A stretch of DNA of 64,000 nt from UBA11403 sp963784615 (GTDB taxonomy: Bacteria > Pseudomonadota > Gammaproteobacteria > Legionellales > Legionellaceae), in contig CAWASG010000002.1 of the NCBI GenBank assembly GCA_963784615.1, positions 496,001-560,000 on the forward strand, written 5' to 3'. The notes under the pieces are model-generated. The model was not told the DNA's origin, ran no database searches, and saw nothing but the letters and a program-made list of their open reading frames with translations. Of this stretch, positions 1-7,058 are shown one piece after another (the stretch's first letter is position 1; the number at the start of each line of letters is the position of its first letter). Position numbers and translations under genes: made by a program.

Positions 1-780
1 GATCAAAGCCCCATTGGTCGAACACCTCGCTCCAATCCCGCAACGTACACCGGTTTATTTACCCCAATTAGAGAATTGTTTGCCGGCACACCAGAATCCC
101 GTAGTCGCGGATACTCCGTGGGTCGCTTTAGCTTCAACGTGAAAGGTGGCCGATGTGAAACCTGTACCGGTGACGGCCTCATTAAAGTTGAAATGCATTT
201 TCTCCCGGATATTTATGTCGCCTGTGATGCATGTAAAGGCAAGCGTTACAATCGTGAAACGCTGGAAATTGAATACAAAGGCAAGACAATCCATGACGTG
301 CTGGATATGACCGTTGAAGATGCCCGTCAATTCTTTGATGCCATTCCGTCATTGGCGCGCAAGTGCCAAACGTTAATCGATGTAGGGCTGTCCTACATTC
401 GGTTAGGCCAAAGCGCCACAACGCTGTCAGGTGGGGAAGCGCAACGCATCAAATTATCCCGAGAACTCTCCCGCCGCGATACCGGTAATACGTTGTATAT
501 TCTCGATGAGCCAACAACCGGCTTGCATTTTCACGACATCAAACAGCTATTGGCTGTATTAACCCGCCTGCGGGATCACGGAAATACCATCATTATCGTC
601 GAACATAATCTGGATGTGATTAAAACCGCCGACTGGGTGATTGATCTCGGCCCTGAAGGCGGCTGGAAAGGGGGGACAGTCCTTGCGACCGGAACACCAG
701 AAATGATCGCAGACTGCGCCAACTCCTACACAGGTGAGTTTCTTAAGTCGCTTTTAAAACATTCGACATTATCAATTTAG
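1..780 (+). CDS. uvrA: UvrA excinuclease ABC subunit A, C-terminal 259 residues (partial)
   Basis: This is the 3' end of UvrA, the damage-sensing ATPase of nucleotide excision repair; the reading frame is open from base 1, so the start lies outside the window. Visible motifs are the second zinc-binding module (CETC near residue 52 and CDAC near 75 of the fragment), the ABC signature LSGGEAQRIKLSREL (about 142) and the Walker B stretch LYILDEPTTGLHF (about 165). The order zinc module, signature, Walker B is that of the second ABC domain of UvrA, and the C-terminus is complete. The next gene, 46 bp downstream on the same strand, is unrelated. Identification is secure from the motifs. Confidence 0.97.
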   Translation, partial: DQSPIGRTPRSNPATYTGLFTPIRELFAGTPESRSRGYSVGRFSFNVKGGRCETCTGDGLIKVEMHFLPDIYVACDACKGKRYNRETLEIEYKGKTIHDVLDMTVEDARQFFDAIPSLARKCQTLIDVGLSYIRLGQSATTLSGGEAQRIKLSRELSRRDTGNTLYILDEPTTGLHFHDIKQLLAVLTRLRDHGNTIIIVEHNLDVIKTADWVIDLGPEGGWKGGTVLATGTPEMIADCANSYTGEFLKSLLKHSTLSI

Positions 781-826
781 TTGCTACACTTAAAACAGGG
801 GTTAATTCAATAAAAGGAATATTGCC

Positions 827-1408
827 ATGAGTAAAATTTTGATTTGGATTTTAGTTGCTGTTGTTATTGTTGTTGTTTGGGTGATTAGTATTTACAACAG
901 GCTCATCGCTTTAATAGAGGCTATTAACAACAATAAACGACAGATTGATATTCAGCTTGATCGACGATTTAAAGTGTTTGAGTCGTTAATTGAAGTGGTT
1001 AAAAAGTACATGGATTATGAGCAAACTACATTGAAAGATGTGGTGGCGCTGCGTAATCAAGCGCAAAGTGCAAAAGCTTCTGGCGATGAAGCATCAAGAA
1101 TGACAGCCGAAAACGGCATTTCCAAAATTGCCGCTGGTCTTAATGTGGTCTTCGAACAATACCCTGATCTGAAAGCGAATCAAAATGCGCTGCAGTTACA
1201 GGAGGAAATTGTGAATACCGAGAATAAATTGGCCTATGCCAAGCAAGCCTACAACGATGGTATTGAACAATACAACGCGATGAAAAAATCATTTTTCCAA
1301 GCGATGGTTGTGTCGTTATTTGCCTCAACACTCGACAAATCATTTGAATATTGGGGATTGCCTGAAGAGCAAGCTAAAATTCAAGAGAATTATACGGTTA
1401 AACTTTAA
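827..1408 (+). CDS. lemA: LemA family protein
   Basis: A 193-residue protein with one N-terminal membrane segment (residues about 4-24) followed by a long helical, coiled-coil-like domain. The pattern YNRLIALIEAINNNKRQIDIQLDRR is typical of LemA (quoted here as residues 23-47). The start ATG follows an AAAGGAA ribosome-binding site. LemA proteins are membrane-anchored with the helical part outside the cytoplasm; their molecular role is not well settled. The following gene encodes an M48 metallopeptidase, and the LemA/M48 pair is a recurrent neighbourhood in bacteria, which suggests they act together in envelope quality control. A palindromic repeat lies between the two genes. Confidence 0.9.
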   Translation: MSKILIWILVAVVIVVVWVISIYNRLIALIEAINNNKRQIDIQLDRRFKVFESLIEVVKKYMDYEQTTLKDVVALRNQAQSAKASGDEASRMTAENGISKIAAGLNVVFEQYPDLKANQNALQLQEEIVNTENKLAYAKQAYNDGIEQYNAMKKSFFQAMVVSLFASTLDKSFEYWGLPEEQAKIQENYTVKL

Positions 1409-1410
1409 GT

Positions 1411-1535
1411 TTAAGGAATTAATCGGACGTAGGTTGGGTTGAGCGAGAGCGAAGCCCAACATGAAGATTTTGTTGGGCTTCGGCTTACCAGCCTCAACCC
1501 AACCTACGTGCCAACCTACGCGCCACCTTACGTCC
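1411..1535. repeat. Palindromic repeat family 1, copy a
   Basis: Contains the arm TAGGTTGGGTTGAGCGAGAG and an imperfect inverted arm ending CCTCAACCCAACCTACG. The outer left flank AAGGAATTAATCGGACG is shared with the copies at 45487 and 63190. The right arm is the variant with CGGCTTACCAGCC in place of CGCTCTCGC. It fills the gap between lemA and the M48 peptidase gene. Confidence 0.9.
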
Positions 1536-1563
1536 AAACATGTCCAATTATTAGAGATAATCG

Positions 1564-2592
1564 ATGAACGTATCTGACTATGAAAGTTCTGCTGCTAACT
1601 GGCGAGAACAACTCCGCAAAAATGAGCGTAGAACGCGCGGGGTTATTCTCGCCTTTATTCTGTTATTTGTTTTTGTAGGTCTCGTTGTTGATACCTCATT
1701 CCTATTGTCAGCCCATCGCGGCGCGACAATCTGGCAGTGTTTGCATGCCTTGCTGACGTTCCAGAAATTCCCAATCGCGACGGTTGTCATGGCTGTGATT
1801 GCCAGTATTTCATTACTGATAACCTTCACGCTGTATGACAAGATCATGCTGTTGGGAACAGATTCTCATGAAATTACCCCTGAAACGTCGACAAGTTTGG
1901 AGGAAAAACAGCTTTATAATGTCGTCGAAGAGATGAAAGTCGCTGCGGGTTTAAAGTATATGCCGAAGGTGTTCATTATCGAAGCCGAGTATATGAATGC
2001 ATTTGCCAGTGGTTATAGTGAAAAATCAGCCATGGTTGCGATTACACGTGGCTTAATGCAGAAGCTGACTCGTGCAGAGATGCAGGCCGTGATGGCGCAT
2101 GAGTTGAGCCATGTTCGTCATCATGATATCAAGTTGACCTTGACGGTTGCGGTATTGAGCAATATTTTATTAATTGCGATTGATATGCTGTTTTATTCAG
2201 TCGTGTTTGGTCGGAATGATCGGCGCGAGGATAATCGCTTTCTTCTGGTGATTGTGATCTTACGGTATGTATTGCCGTTAGTGACGCTATTTTTAGCGCT
2301 GTTTTTAAGTCGTACGAGGGAGTTCATGGCCGATGCAGGCTGTGTTGAGCTGATGCGCGATAATGACCCTATGGCGAGAGCATTGCTCAAGATTAGTCAA
2401 GATCACCAGGAACATGCAGATGAATATGCCAGGGCATATAGTCAAACTGCTCATGAACAGGTGCGCAACGCATCCTATCTGTTTGATCCCTCAGCTATTA
2501 ATCCAGTGAAATCATTAAGCAGCGCTTTTTCTACCCATCCGAGTATTGATGATAGACTCAATGCGATTGGATTTAAACGTAAAAAACCGTAG
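1564..2592 (+). CDS. M48 family zinc metallopeptidase (HtpX-like)
   Basis: A 342-residue membrane metalloprotease. Two hydrophobic segments precede the catalytic domain (about residues 24-45 and 72-95). The zinc site is HELSH (H179, E180, H183) with the third ligand in EFMADAG near residue 253, and two more hydrophobic segments lie between them, as in HtpX. HtpX-type enzymes degrade misfolded membrane proteins from the cytoplasmic face. It is longer than E. coli HtpX (293 aa) and follows lemA, so it belongs to the LemA-associated M48 subgroup rather than being certain htpX; no symbol is given. A palindromic repeat lies immediately downstream. Confidence 0.88.
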   Translation: MNVSDYESSAANWREQLRKNERRTRGVILAFILLFVFVGLVVDTSFLLSAHRGATIWQCLHALLTFQKFPIATVVMAVIASISLLITFTLYDKIMLLGTDSHEITPETSTSLEEKQLYNVVEEMKVAAGLKYMPKVFIIEAEYMNAFASGYSEKSAMVAITRGLMQKLTRAEMQAVMAHELSHVRHHDIKLTLTVAVLSNILLIAIDMLFYSVVFGRNDRREDNRFLLVIVILRYVLPLVTLFLALFLSRTREFMADAGCVELMRDNDPMARALLKISQDHQEHADEYARAYSQTAHEQVRNASYLFDPSAINPVKSLSSAFSTHPSIDDRLNAIGFKRKKP

Positions 2593-2595
2593 GTT

Positions 2596-2769
2596 TACTG
2601 CCAGGAAAAAATGATTGATATACGCGTAGGTTGGTGAGTAGGTTGGTGAGTAGGTTGGGTTGAGCGAGAGCGAAGCCCAACAAAACCATCTATGTTGGGC
2701 TTCGCTCTCGCTCAACCCAACCTACTCACCAACCTACGTCCGATTATTTCCCTTAACTTAATGGCAGTG
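2596..2769. repeat. Palindromic repeat family 1, copy b (near full length)
   Basis: A long hairpin with ends TACTGCCA and TGGCAGTGA and core arms TAGGTTGGGTTGAGCGAGAG / CTCTCGCTCAACCCAACCTA. The outer arms read ...AATGATTGATATACGCG on the left and ...TCCGATTATTTCCCTTAACT on the right, showing that two flank types exist in the family. Both neighbouring genes read toward it. Confidence 0.92.
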
Positions 2770-2811
2770 ACCCATAGGTTGGGTCGCGACTTTTAGCACC
2801 CCAACGCGTTC

Positions 2812-3117
2812 TTAATTGTCATTCGCACTCGCTTCCCAAAACACGATGTGTTTTGCCTTAATCACGGAATCGAGATGCGCCAAAGCAGGTTCAACTTTTT
2901 CTTTACTGTCAAAAAACTCAATAACCAAAGGCAGATCCAGGGAAAAATCTAATAACGAGGTTGTGTGTTCGCCCGTTTCACCAAAGCCGCTAATGGCGCG
3001 ATGTACCGTCACACCACGAATTCCAGCTTCTTTTTTTAGATAGGTTACAATGGTATTCAACAAATGTGATGATTCCGTAATATAAATTCTAACCATCATG
3101 ACGCGAGTATTCTTCAT
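2812..3117 (-). CDS. DUF190 domain protein
   Basis: About 101 residues beginning MKNTRVMMVRIYITES. The start at 3117 is chosen because a GGAGG Shine-Dalgarno lies 9 bp upstream; an in-frame extension to 3204 would lie inside crcB and lacks one. The sequence has the DUF190 pattern: a short beta/alpha fold with a GVTVHRAISGFGETG core and a conserved PLVIEFFDSKEKV segment. The start overlaps the stop of crcB by 4 bp (ATGA), so the two are translationally coupled. DUF190 proteins recur beside crcB and are thought to assist or regulate fluoride export, but no biochemical role can be read from the sequence. Confidence 0.85.
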   Translation of the reverse strand: MKNTRVMMVRIYITESSHLLNTIVTYLKKEAGIRGVTVHRAISGFGETGEHTTSLLDFSLDLPLVIEFFDSKEKVEPALAHLDSVIKAKHIVFWEASANDN

Positions 3118-3491
3118 AAACTTCGTCCTCCAATGACGCCGAGCCAGGTGGCTACAAAGCATAACGTTGTGGTGCCAATAATATTGAAGAAGGCGCTTAA
3201 CCATCGGCCATTTTCAAATAAAAGCAGTGATTCGATGGAAAATGAAGAAAACGTTGTGTATCCACCGAGTAGTCCAATTAACAGTAGCGCTCTTAATGAT
3301 GAGCCACCGCCATCTAATCGATCAGTCGTTAACACAAACAATAAACCCATCAAAAAACAACCCGATATATTGACGACCATTGTTCCGTAGGGAAATTGCC
3401 GTGATACCAAGCCATGAACCGCATGCGAGACCCAATAGCGAAAAACGCCGCCTAAACCTGCACCAATAAAAATTAGAAACGAGGGGTTCAC
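3114..3491 (-). CDS. crcB: CrcB/Fluc fluoride channel
   Basis: A 125-residue, four-helix membrane protein of the Fluc/CrcB family, which forms dimeric fluoride channels that remove toxic F-. Diagnostic motifs are GAGLGGVFRYW near the N-terminus, NISGCFLMG (the conserved Asn of helix 2) and GGYTTFSSFSIE with the Phe-rich turn. The start is GTG at 3491 with AGAGGA upstream. It overlaps the DUF190 gene by 4 bp, forming a two-gene operon. I looked for a fluoride riboswitch upstream and saw only a palindromic repeat. Confidence 0.93.
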   Translation of the reverse strand: MNPSFLIFIGAGLGGVFRYWVSHAVHGLVSRQFPYGTMVVNISGCFLMGLLFVLTTDRLDGGGSSLRALLLIGLLGGYTTFSSFSIESLLLFENGRWLSAFFNIIGTTTLCFVATWLGVIGGRSL

Positions 3492-3518
3492 CTTGTTTTA
3501 TCCTCTTGAGCGAGCACC

Positions 3519-3572
3519 GTATGTTGGGTTGAGGCGGGTTCGCCGAACCCACCTCAACCCAACCTACGTACT
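3519..3572. repeat. Palindromic repeat family 1, short variant c
   Basis: TGTTGGGTTGAGGCGGGTTC followed by its near-complement GAACCCACCTCAACCCAACC: only the inner hairpin of the family, with the GCGGGTTCGCCGAACCC loop variant also seen at 55829. It lies between the convergent ends of crcB's upstream region and the EVE gene. Confidence 0.85.
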
Positions 3573-4036
3573 CAACCTAACATCGTTGTAATATAATCCC
3601 AATCGCATTTTTGGACAGGTAATACAGAGAGGCGATTGCCCTTACGTAACAATTGCATCTCACTGAGCTCAGGATGCTGTTTGAGCGCATCGAGTGAAAT
3701 CATCTTAGGCCATTTTTTTACAAAGCGCACATCCACCATAAACCACCGGGGGTTCTCAGGCGTGCTGGTTGGATCAGGGTGATCGCTGTTGGGATCGAAA
3801 GCCGTAAAATCAGGATACGCCTCACTTGCGACTTCAGCGATACCGACGATGCCCGGAGGGGTGCAATTGGAATGATAAAAAAAGATAAGATCACCCATAC
3901 GCATGGTATTACGCATGAAATTACGAGCCTGATAATTCCGAACACCATCCCATGGAGAGGTTTGATTTGGTGCCTTCTGCAAATCATCAATGCTAAAGCA
4001 GGAGGGTTCAGATTTCATTAACCAATATTGCGTCAT
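3572..4036 (-). CDS. EVE domain-containing protein
   Basis: A 154-residue single-domain protein. The N-terminus MTQYWLMKSEPSCFSIDDL and the segment WDGVRNYQARNFMR are hallmarks of the EVE fold, related to PUA/YTH domains that recognise modified bases, as in thymocyte nuclear protein 1. Further matches are GDLIFFYHSN and GIVGIAEV. A GGAG ribosome-binding site lies 6 bp before the ATG. It overlaps the upstream cyclo-ligase gene by 4 bp (ATGA). The likely role is binding modified nucleic acid; the target cannot be inferred. Confidence 0.92.
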   Translation of the reverse strand: MTQYWLMKSEPSCFSIDDLQKAPNQTSPWDGVRNYQARNFMRNTMRMGDLIFFYHSNCTPPGIVGIAEVASEAYPDFTAFDPNSDHPDPTSTPENPRWFMVDVRFVKKWPKMISLDALKQHPELSEMQLLRKGNRLSVLPVQKCDWDYITTMLG

Positions 4037-4608
4037 GATTTACTCCAATAAATCGTTTTTTCGGTCGTGACAGCGTCCAGTTGAACATCCCATGGTTGTG
4101 GTTCGATATACGGATAACGCTGAAATTCATAGGCAATGCCCATGAGAAGCTTAGGCCGTTGATGGGCCAGTGCGCGGTCATAAAAGCCTTTTCCCATACC
4201 AATGCGAGTGCCATGTTCATCGAAAGCAACCAAGGGCATCAATATGAGATCCAGCTCCTCTGGTAAAATGGCATGGTGAGGTTCAGCTTCTGGTTCTAAA
4301 ATGCCAAATTCATTGGTATAAAAGCTTGAAGCGGGCGTGGCGGGTAAAAATAATAAGGTACCATCCCTTTTTACTACGGGAAAATAACAATATTTTCCAT
4401 GCAATGGCGCTGATCGCCAAATATTCCCCAAATCCACCTCGCCATTCAGCGCATGGTATAAAGCGATGCGTTTCGCATAGCGGTATTGATTTAATGCACG
4501 AATACGATTACAAATTTTATTAGACATCGATCGTTGAAACGCAAGAGGTAATTGTTTACGGATGTCTTGGTTTGTCCGTCGTATGGCTAGGTGGATTGGG
4601 TTGGTCAT
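4033..4608 (-). CDS. 5-formyltetrahydrofolate cyclo-ligase
   Basis: A 191-residue member of the 5-FTHF cyclo-ligase (methenyl-THF synthetase, YgfA/Fau) family, which converts 5-formyl-THF to 5,10-methenyl-THF using ATP. The diagnostic glycine-rich motif GTRIGMGKGFYDRAL lies near residue 137, preceded by LILMPLVAFDEHG. Length is normal for the family. It is the first gene of a two-gene unit with the EVE protein. In many gammaproteobacteria this gene follows the 6S RNA gene; the 130 bp upstream here did not show a recognisable 6S RNA. Confidence 0.93.
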   Translation of the reverse strand: MTNPIHLAIRRTNQDIRKQLPLAFQRSMSNKICNRIRALNQYRYAKRIALYHALNGEVDLGNIWRSAPLHGKYCYFPVVKRDGTLLFLPATPASSFYTNEFGILEPEAEPHHAILPEELDLILMPLVAFDEHGTRIGMGKGFYDRALAHQRPKLLMGIAYEFQRYPYIEPQPWDVQLDAVTTEKTIYWSKS

Positions 4609-4735
4609 GCAATTGCCCTTATGTTCTTAATGACACGATACCTGATTTTTTCTAAAAAAAATACTTTGAAAATATAAAAAAAATAAGGTATATACCCATC
4701 GGAAATGAACATTCTTAATTGATAGTGAGGATAAT

Positions 4736-4933
4736 ATGGGTGAGTTATTTGATGATGATGAAGAAGATATTGAACAACCTGTTGAAGAAGAAGAGGAGCT
4801 GTTGCTGGAGCAAGATGATTATCAGGCATCTCCTTCCGATGCGAGAAGACGTTTGGAAAGTATGTTAGCGGAAAAAAAATTACGCGATGAGCTTGAAGAT
4901 TTTTTTGATGTTATAGATGATATAGAAGAGTAG
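4736..4933 (+). CDS. Small acidic protein, PA3496-like
   Basis: A 65-residue, very acidic protein: a run of Asp/Glu in the first 30 residues, then a helical segment SDARRRLESMLAEKKLRDEL, and an acidic tail. The RRRLE...EKKLRDELEDFFD pattern recalls the short PA3496 family of gammaproteobacteria (a putative envelope-integrity family), but the assignment rests on a short stretch. A TGATAGTGAGGATAA region supplies the ribosome-binding site. It lies 52 bp upstream of icmT on the same strand; co-transcription is possible. Confidence 0.6.
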   Translation: MGELFDDDEEDIEQPVEEEEELLLEQDDYQASPSDARRRLESMLAEKKLRDELEDFFDVIDDIEE

Positions 4934-4985
4934 ATTCGTATATTTAGGGTATACTAAATATAGACATCAATAAAAGGGAGGTGTT

Positions 4986-5246
4986 ATGGCAGGATTTTCA
5001 GAGTCAGCGCACTGGCGCGATTCAGCTCGTAACCCACGTTTTTTTATTGTTGATGCGCGAGCAGCGTTTCCTATTTTTTTGTTTTTAATGCATGTTCGAG
5101 TATGGACAGGGGTTCTCGTTTTAGTTTCGGCGGTATTTTTTGGTATTCTCGAGCACTATGGTTTTACGGTTCCCGTTTTTTTGCGTTGGCTCCGTACATT
5201 TATTGCAGGACCCATTAAATCTTCACAACCTTGGTGGCGAACATGA
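4986..5246 (+). CDS. icmT: IcmT, Dot/Icm type IVB secretion system protein
   Basis: An 86-residue protein, the same length as L. pneumophila IcmT. It begins MAGFSESAHWRDSARNPRF and contains DARAAFPIFLFLMHVRVWTG, one or two hydrophobic segments (about 28-62) and the ending FLRWLRTFIAGP, all recognisable from the IcmT family. IcmT is a small membrane-associated Dot/Icm protein needed for pore formation and egress in Legionella. A GGGAGG Shine-Dalgarno lies 5 bp before the start. Its stop overlaps the icmS start by 4 bp (ATGA), so the two are translationally coupled, as in Legionella and Coxiella. Confidence 0.93.
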   Translation: MAGFSESAHWRDSARNPRFFIVDARAAFPIFLFLMHVRVWTGVLVLVSAVFFGILEHYGFTVPVFLRWLRTFIAGPIKSSQPWWRT

Positions 5247-5587
5247 TTATTGACATACCGAAAAGCATGGGGATGATTGCTGCGAGTATGAATGCAAAAT
5301 TCTACCTCAACAGCGGTTTTTTAGGTTTTGATGAAGTCTTTTCATACACGGGCTTATTACCAGCCATCGCGCGACGTGCGGATCAGTTATGTTCGCTTTG
5401 TCTTGGGTACGGATTAGGCGTTTCATTTACAGACGCAGAAGAAGGGCTTTTAGGATCCCGCGTTGTCTTTGATGAAGTAACGCCGAACGTTCTGCGACTG
5501 TTATGTATGACGGATGTTTTGAGTGAATTAATTCAGGGCGGTCCAAGTAAAGATTACACCCCTTTGGATGAGTTATTGTATGACTAA
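5243..5587 (+). CDS. icmS: IcmS, Dot/Icm effector-chaperone subunit
   Basis: Start at 5243 gives 114 residues, the standard IcmS length; the frame remains open to 5231 but that start would be inside icmT. The sequence is strongly IcmS-like: IAASMNAKFYLN, GLLPAIARRADQLCSLCLG, RVVFDEVTPNVLRLLCMTD and a C-terminal DYTPLDELLYD. IcmS pairs with IcmW as an acidic cytoplasmic chaperone delivering effectors to the DotL coupling complex. The very high conservation of the central part supports a working Dot/Icm apparatus in this organism. icmW and dotL are not in the window. Confidence 0.95.
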   Translation: MIIDIPKSMGMIAASMNAKFYLNSGFLGFDEVFSYTGLLPAIARRADQLCSLCLGYGLGVSFTDAEEGLLGSRVVFDEVTPNVLRLLCMTDVLSELIQGGPSKDYTPLDELLYD

Positions 5588-5603
5588 TCCTTGTGACTCA
5601 ATT

Positions 5604-5619
5604 GTAAATAAAACGCAAA
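5604..5619 (+). promoter_or_regulatory. Candidate CpxR-type box upstream of the icmR-position gene
   Basis: GTAAA-N6-GCAAA, one mismatch from the tandem GTAAA arrangement bound by CpxR in enterobacteria. It lies 80 bp upstream of the start at 5699, and a TATGAT -10-like hexamer is at 5658-5663 with no good -35 element. In L. pneumophila icmR is a known direct CpxR target, so the position is suggestive. Short motif; chance occurrence is possible. Confidence 0.4.
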
Positions 5620-5698
5620 GACGTCGTCATTTAGGCATCGTTTAGTCGTTTTTCTGCTATGATTTACACAATTGTATAAGAGATTTGGAGTAGTAATT

Positions 5699-5926
5699 AT
5701 GCCGTATGCACGAGAGTCAGTTAAATCAGTAGTCGATGTTCTGACAGAGACGGCCGACACTTTGCAAAAAATGATCGCTGTAAAGTCAACTCCCGAGAAG
5801 ATTGCATGCTGGAATGCCATTGTTACAGCGCGTGATATAGCAAAAGACGTGTTCCGGAATCCAGAACGAATTACGGAAGCACAATCGGAACTTACTGAAC
5901 AATCGGTTCGTAGTTTCGTAAAGTAA
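5699..5926 (+). CDS. IcmR-position gene, probable FIR (functional homologue of IcmR)
   Basis: The gene lies exactly between icmS and icmQ, where Legionella species carry icmR or its hypervariable FIR replacements. Start at 5699 gives 75 residues, chosen because TTGGAG lies 8 bp upstream; a TTG start at 5672 is less likely. The sequence is not recognisably IcmR but has its expected features: small, soluble and mostly helical, with an amphipathic segment SVKSVVDVLTETADTLQKMI. FIR proteins bind IcmQ, prevent its self-association and regulate its membrane activity, and co-evolve with IcmQ while losing sequence similarity to each other. The assignment rests on position and size, not on homology. 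Confidence 0.65.
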   Translation: MPYARESVKSVVDVLTETADTLQKMIAVKSTPEKIACWNAIVTARDIAKDVFRNPERITEAQSELTEQSVRSFVK

Positions 5927-5963
5927 ATTCTTGGTTACGCTCCGCTGCGACAAGGACATGACA

Positions 5964-5996
5964 ATGTCAAAATCCAATAACGTGTGTATTCTATGA
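5964..5996 (+). CDS. Possible 10-codon leader ORF overlapping the icmQ start
   Basis: ATG at 5964 preceded by AAGGA at optimal distance (5952-5956) encodes MSKSNNVCIL and stops at TGA 5994-5996. That stop overlaps the icmQ ATG (5993) as ATGA. icmQ itself has no visible Shine-Dalgarno, so ribosomes finishing this mini-ORF could re-initiate on icmQ. The peptide resembles nothing known to me. Confidence 0.4.
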   Translation: MSKSNNVCIL

Positions 5997-6571
5997 CTGA
6001 AAAATTAACAAAAGATCAAAAGGCTGAAATACTACAAGCGTTGGACGAGGCACTGGATAAAGCGCCATGGAGTTCTTCAACGTTTTTAAGTCTTATTGGA
6101 AAAAAATTACAAAAAATCCGTGATGAAGTTGCAGAAAGCATGGACAACAGCGATGATGAAACCAACGGCAGACCCTCAAAACTAAGTCAACAAGAGACGG
6201 CAAACCGCTTTGCCAAGATGAAAAAACTCTACGTTTCATTGTACGCAATTGATGGCTCCAATCTTCAATCCTGGGAACGCATTCTTCAACATTTACCCAA
6301 TCAAATTATCTCACGTCCCGTTTATGAAAACGAAGAAGATGCAATTGCCAGCATACGCAGTAAGAGCAATCGTATAAATGAAGCATATGCCGTTATTTAC
6401 GTTGATCCGCAATACATTCTTCCTCAATCAGTCGAAAAAATCTCAGTGGATAGATTAGGTAAACCGCTTCTTGCGCTTAAAGACAAGGCGATAAACCTTG
6501 ATAACGTGGATGTATTTGTTCATCAATCAGGCACGCATCGATTTGTCAGTGGTCGCTTAATCAAGAAATAA
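5993..6571 (+). CDS. icmQ: IcmQ, Dot/Icm NAD-binding/membrane-interacting protein
   Basis: Start at 5993 gives 192 residues, essentially the L. pneumophila length (191). Recognisable segments are MTEKLTKDQKAEILQALDEA and FLSLIGKKLQKIRD in the N-terminal helical, IcmR-binding region; SLYAIDGSNLQSWERIL and LPNQIISRPVYENEEDAIA in the C-terminal domain; then AYAVIYVDPQYIL and LGKPLLALKD. The C-terminal domain of IcmQ has an ADP-ribosyltransferase-like fold that binds NAD; the N-terminus inserts into membranes when free of IcmR. The gene lacks its own ribosome-binding site (see the leader ORF). In Legionella icmP and icmO follow directly; here repeats and a secreted-protein gene follow, so the locus has been split. 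Confidence 0.92.
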   Translation: MTEKLTKDQKAEILQALDEALDKAPWSSSTFLSLIGKKLQKIRDEVAESMDNSDDETNGRPSKLSQQETANRFAKMKKLYVSLYAIDGSNLQSWERILQHLPNQIISRPVYENEEDAIASIRSKSNRINEAYAVIYVDPQYILPQSVEKISVDRLGKPLLALKDKAINLDNVDVFVHQSGTHRFVSGRLIKK

Positions 6572-6609
6572 TATAATCATTTGATTTATTTGCACTCAGA
6601 TTGAGTAAA

Positions 6610-6680
6610 ATATGGGTTTCGCTCTCGCTCAACCAAACCTACACGTACACCAATCATTTTCTCCTTAACTTAATGGCCAG
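6610..6680. repeat. Palindromic repeat family 1, right half only (copy d)
   Basis: TTTCGCTCTCGCTCAACCAA followed by CCTACACGTACACCAATCAT and CCTTAACTTAATGGCCAGTG. The left arm is missing, so this is a decayed or truncated copy. Confidence 0.8.
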
Positions 6681-6711
6681 TGCGAGCCCTGACTATGGTT
6701 TTTTATGCAGC

Positions 6712-6874
6712 GATTCCCGCCGTAGAACCGACACTAGCAACGGAGTTCCTTCTCCCGTTTGACGGGAGAAGGTGCCCGACAGGGCTGATGAGGGTAGATC
6801 AAAACATTACGCCTTAAACTACCCATCAATGGGAAAGGGCGAGCCTACTGAGCATCTACTTTTACGGCGGGAAT
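6712..6874. repeat. Palindromic repeat family 2, copy a
   Basis: Ends are GATTCCCGCCGT and ACGGCGGGAAT in inverted orientation. The interior has CTTCTCCCGTTTGACGGGAG and GATGAGGGTAGATCAAAACA, shared (inverted) with the copy at 9980-10148. Confidence 0.85.
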
Positions 6875-7058
6875 GACTGTTCTTTATATAAAGCCAATTG
6901 ACGCCACAACACTTTTACATTAGAGTTTTGTCCAATACTAAGGAAATTGAGTATCGCTCAAGCCGCGCAAGGCTCGGATAAAAGCAGGGTACACAAGCGT
7001 AAGCTTGTTATTCAGGTAATCAACAAATACCATCTATAAGTAGCGTAGGGATACCCAT

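Larger units (their letters stand above)
6572..7058. other. Repeat-filled gap after icmQ
   Basis: 487 bp without a convincing gene. It holds the right-hand half of a family 1 palindrome (about 6610-6680, ending TTAACTTAATGGCCAGTGCG) and a family 2 element (6712-6874). The remaining 180 bp, rich in A/T, is the leader of the gene at 7059; no clear promoter could be assigned. Confidence 0.75.

Noticed and set aside
3492..3571. Fluoride riboswitch before crcB
   Set aside because: The region is occupied by a family 1 repeat; no crcB-motif pseudoknot was seen.
4609..4735. 6S RNA gene upstream of the 5-FTHF cyclo-ligase gene
   Set aside because: The usual location, but the 127 bp gap is too short and shows no long hairpin with central bubble.
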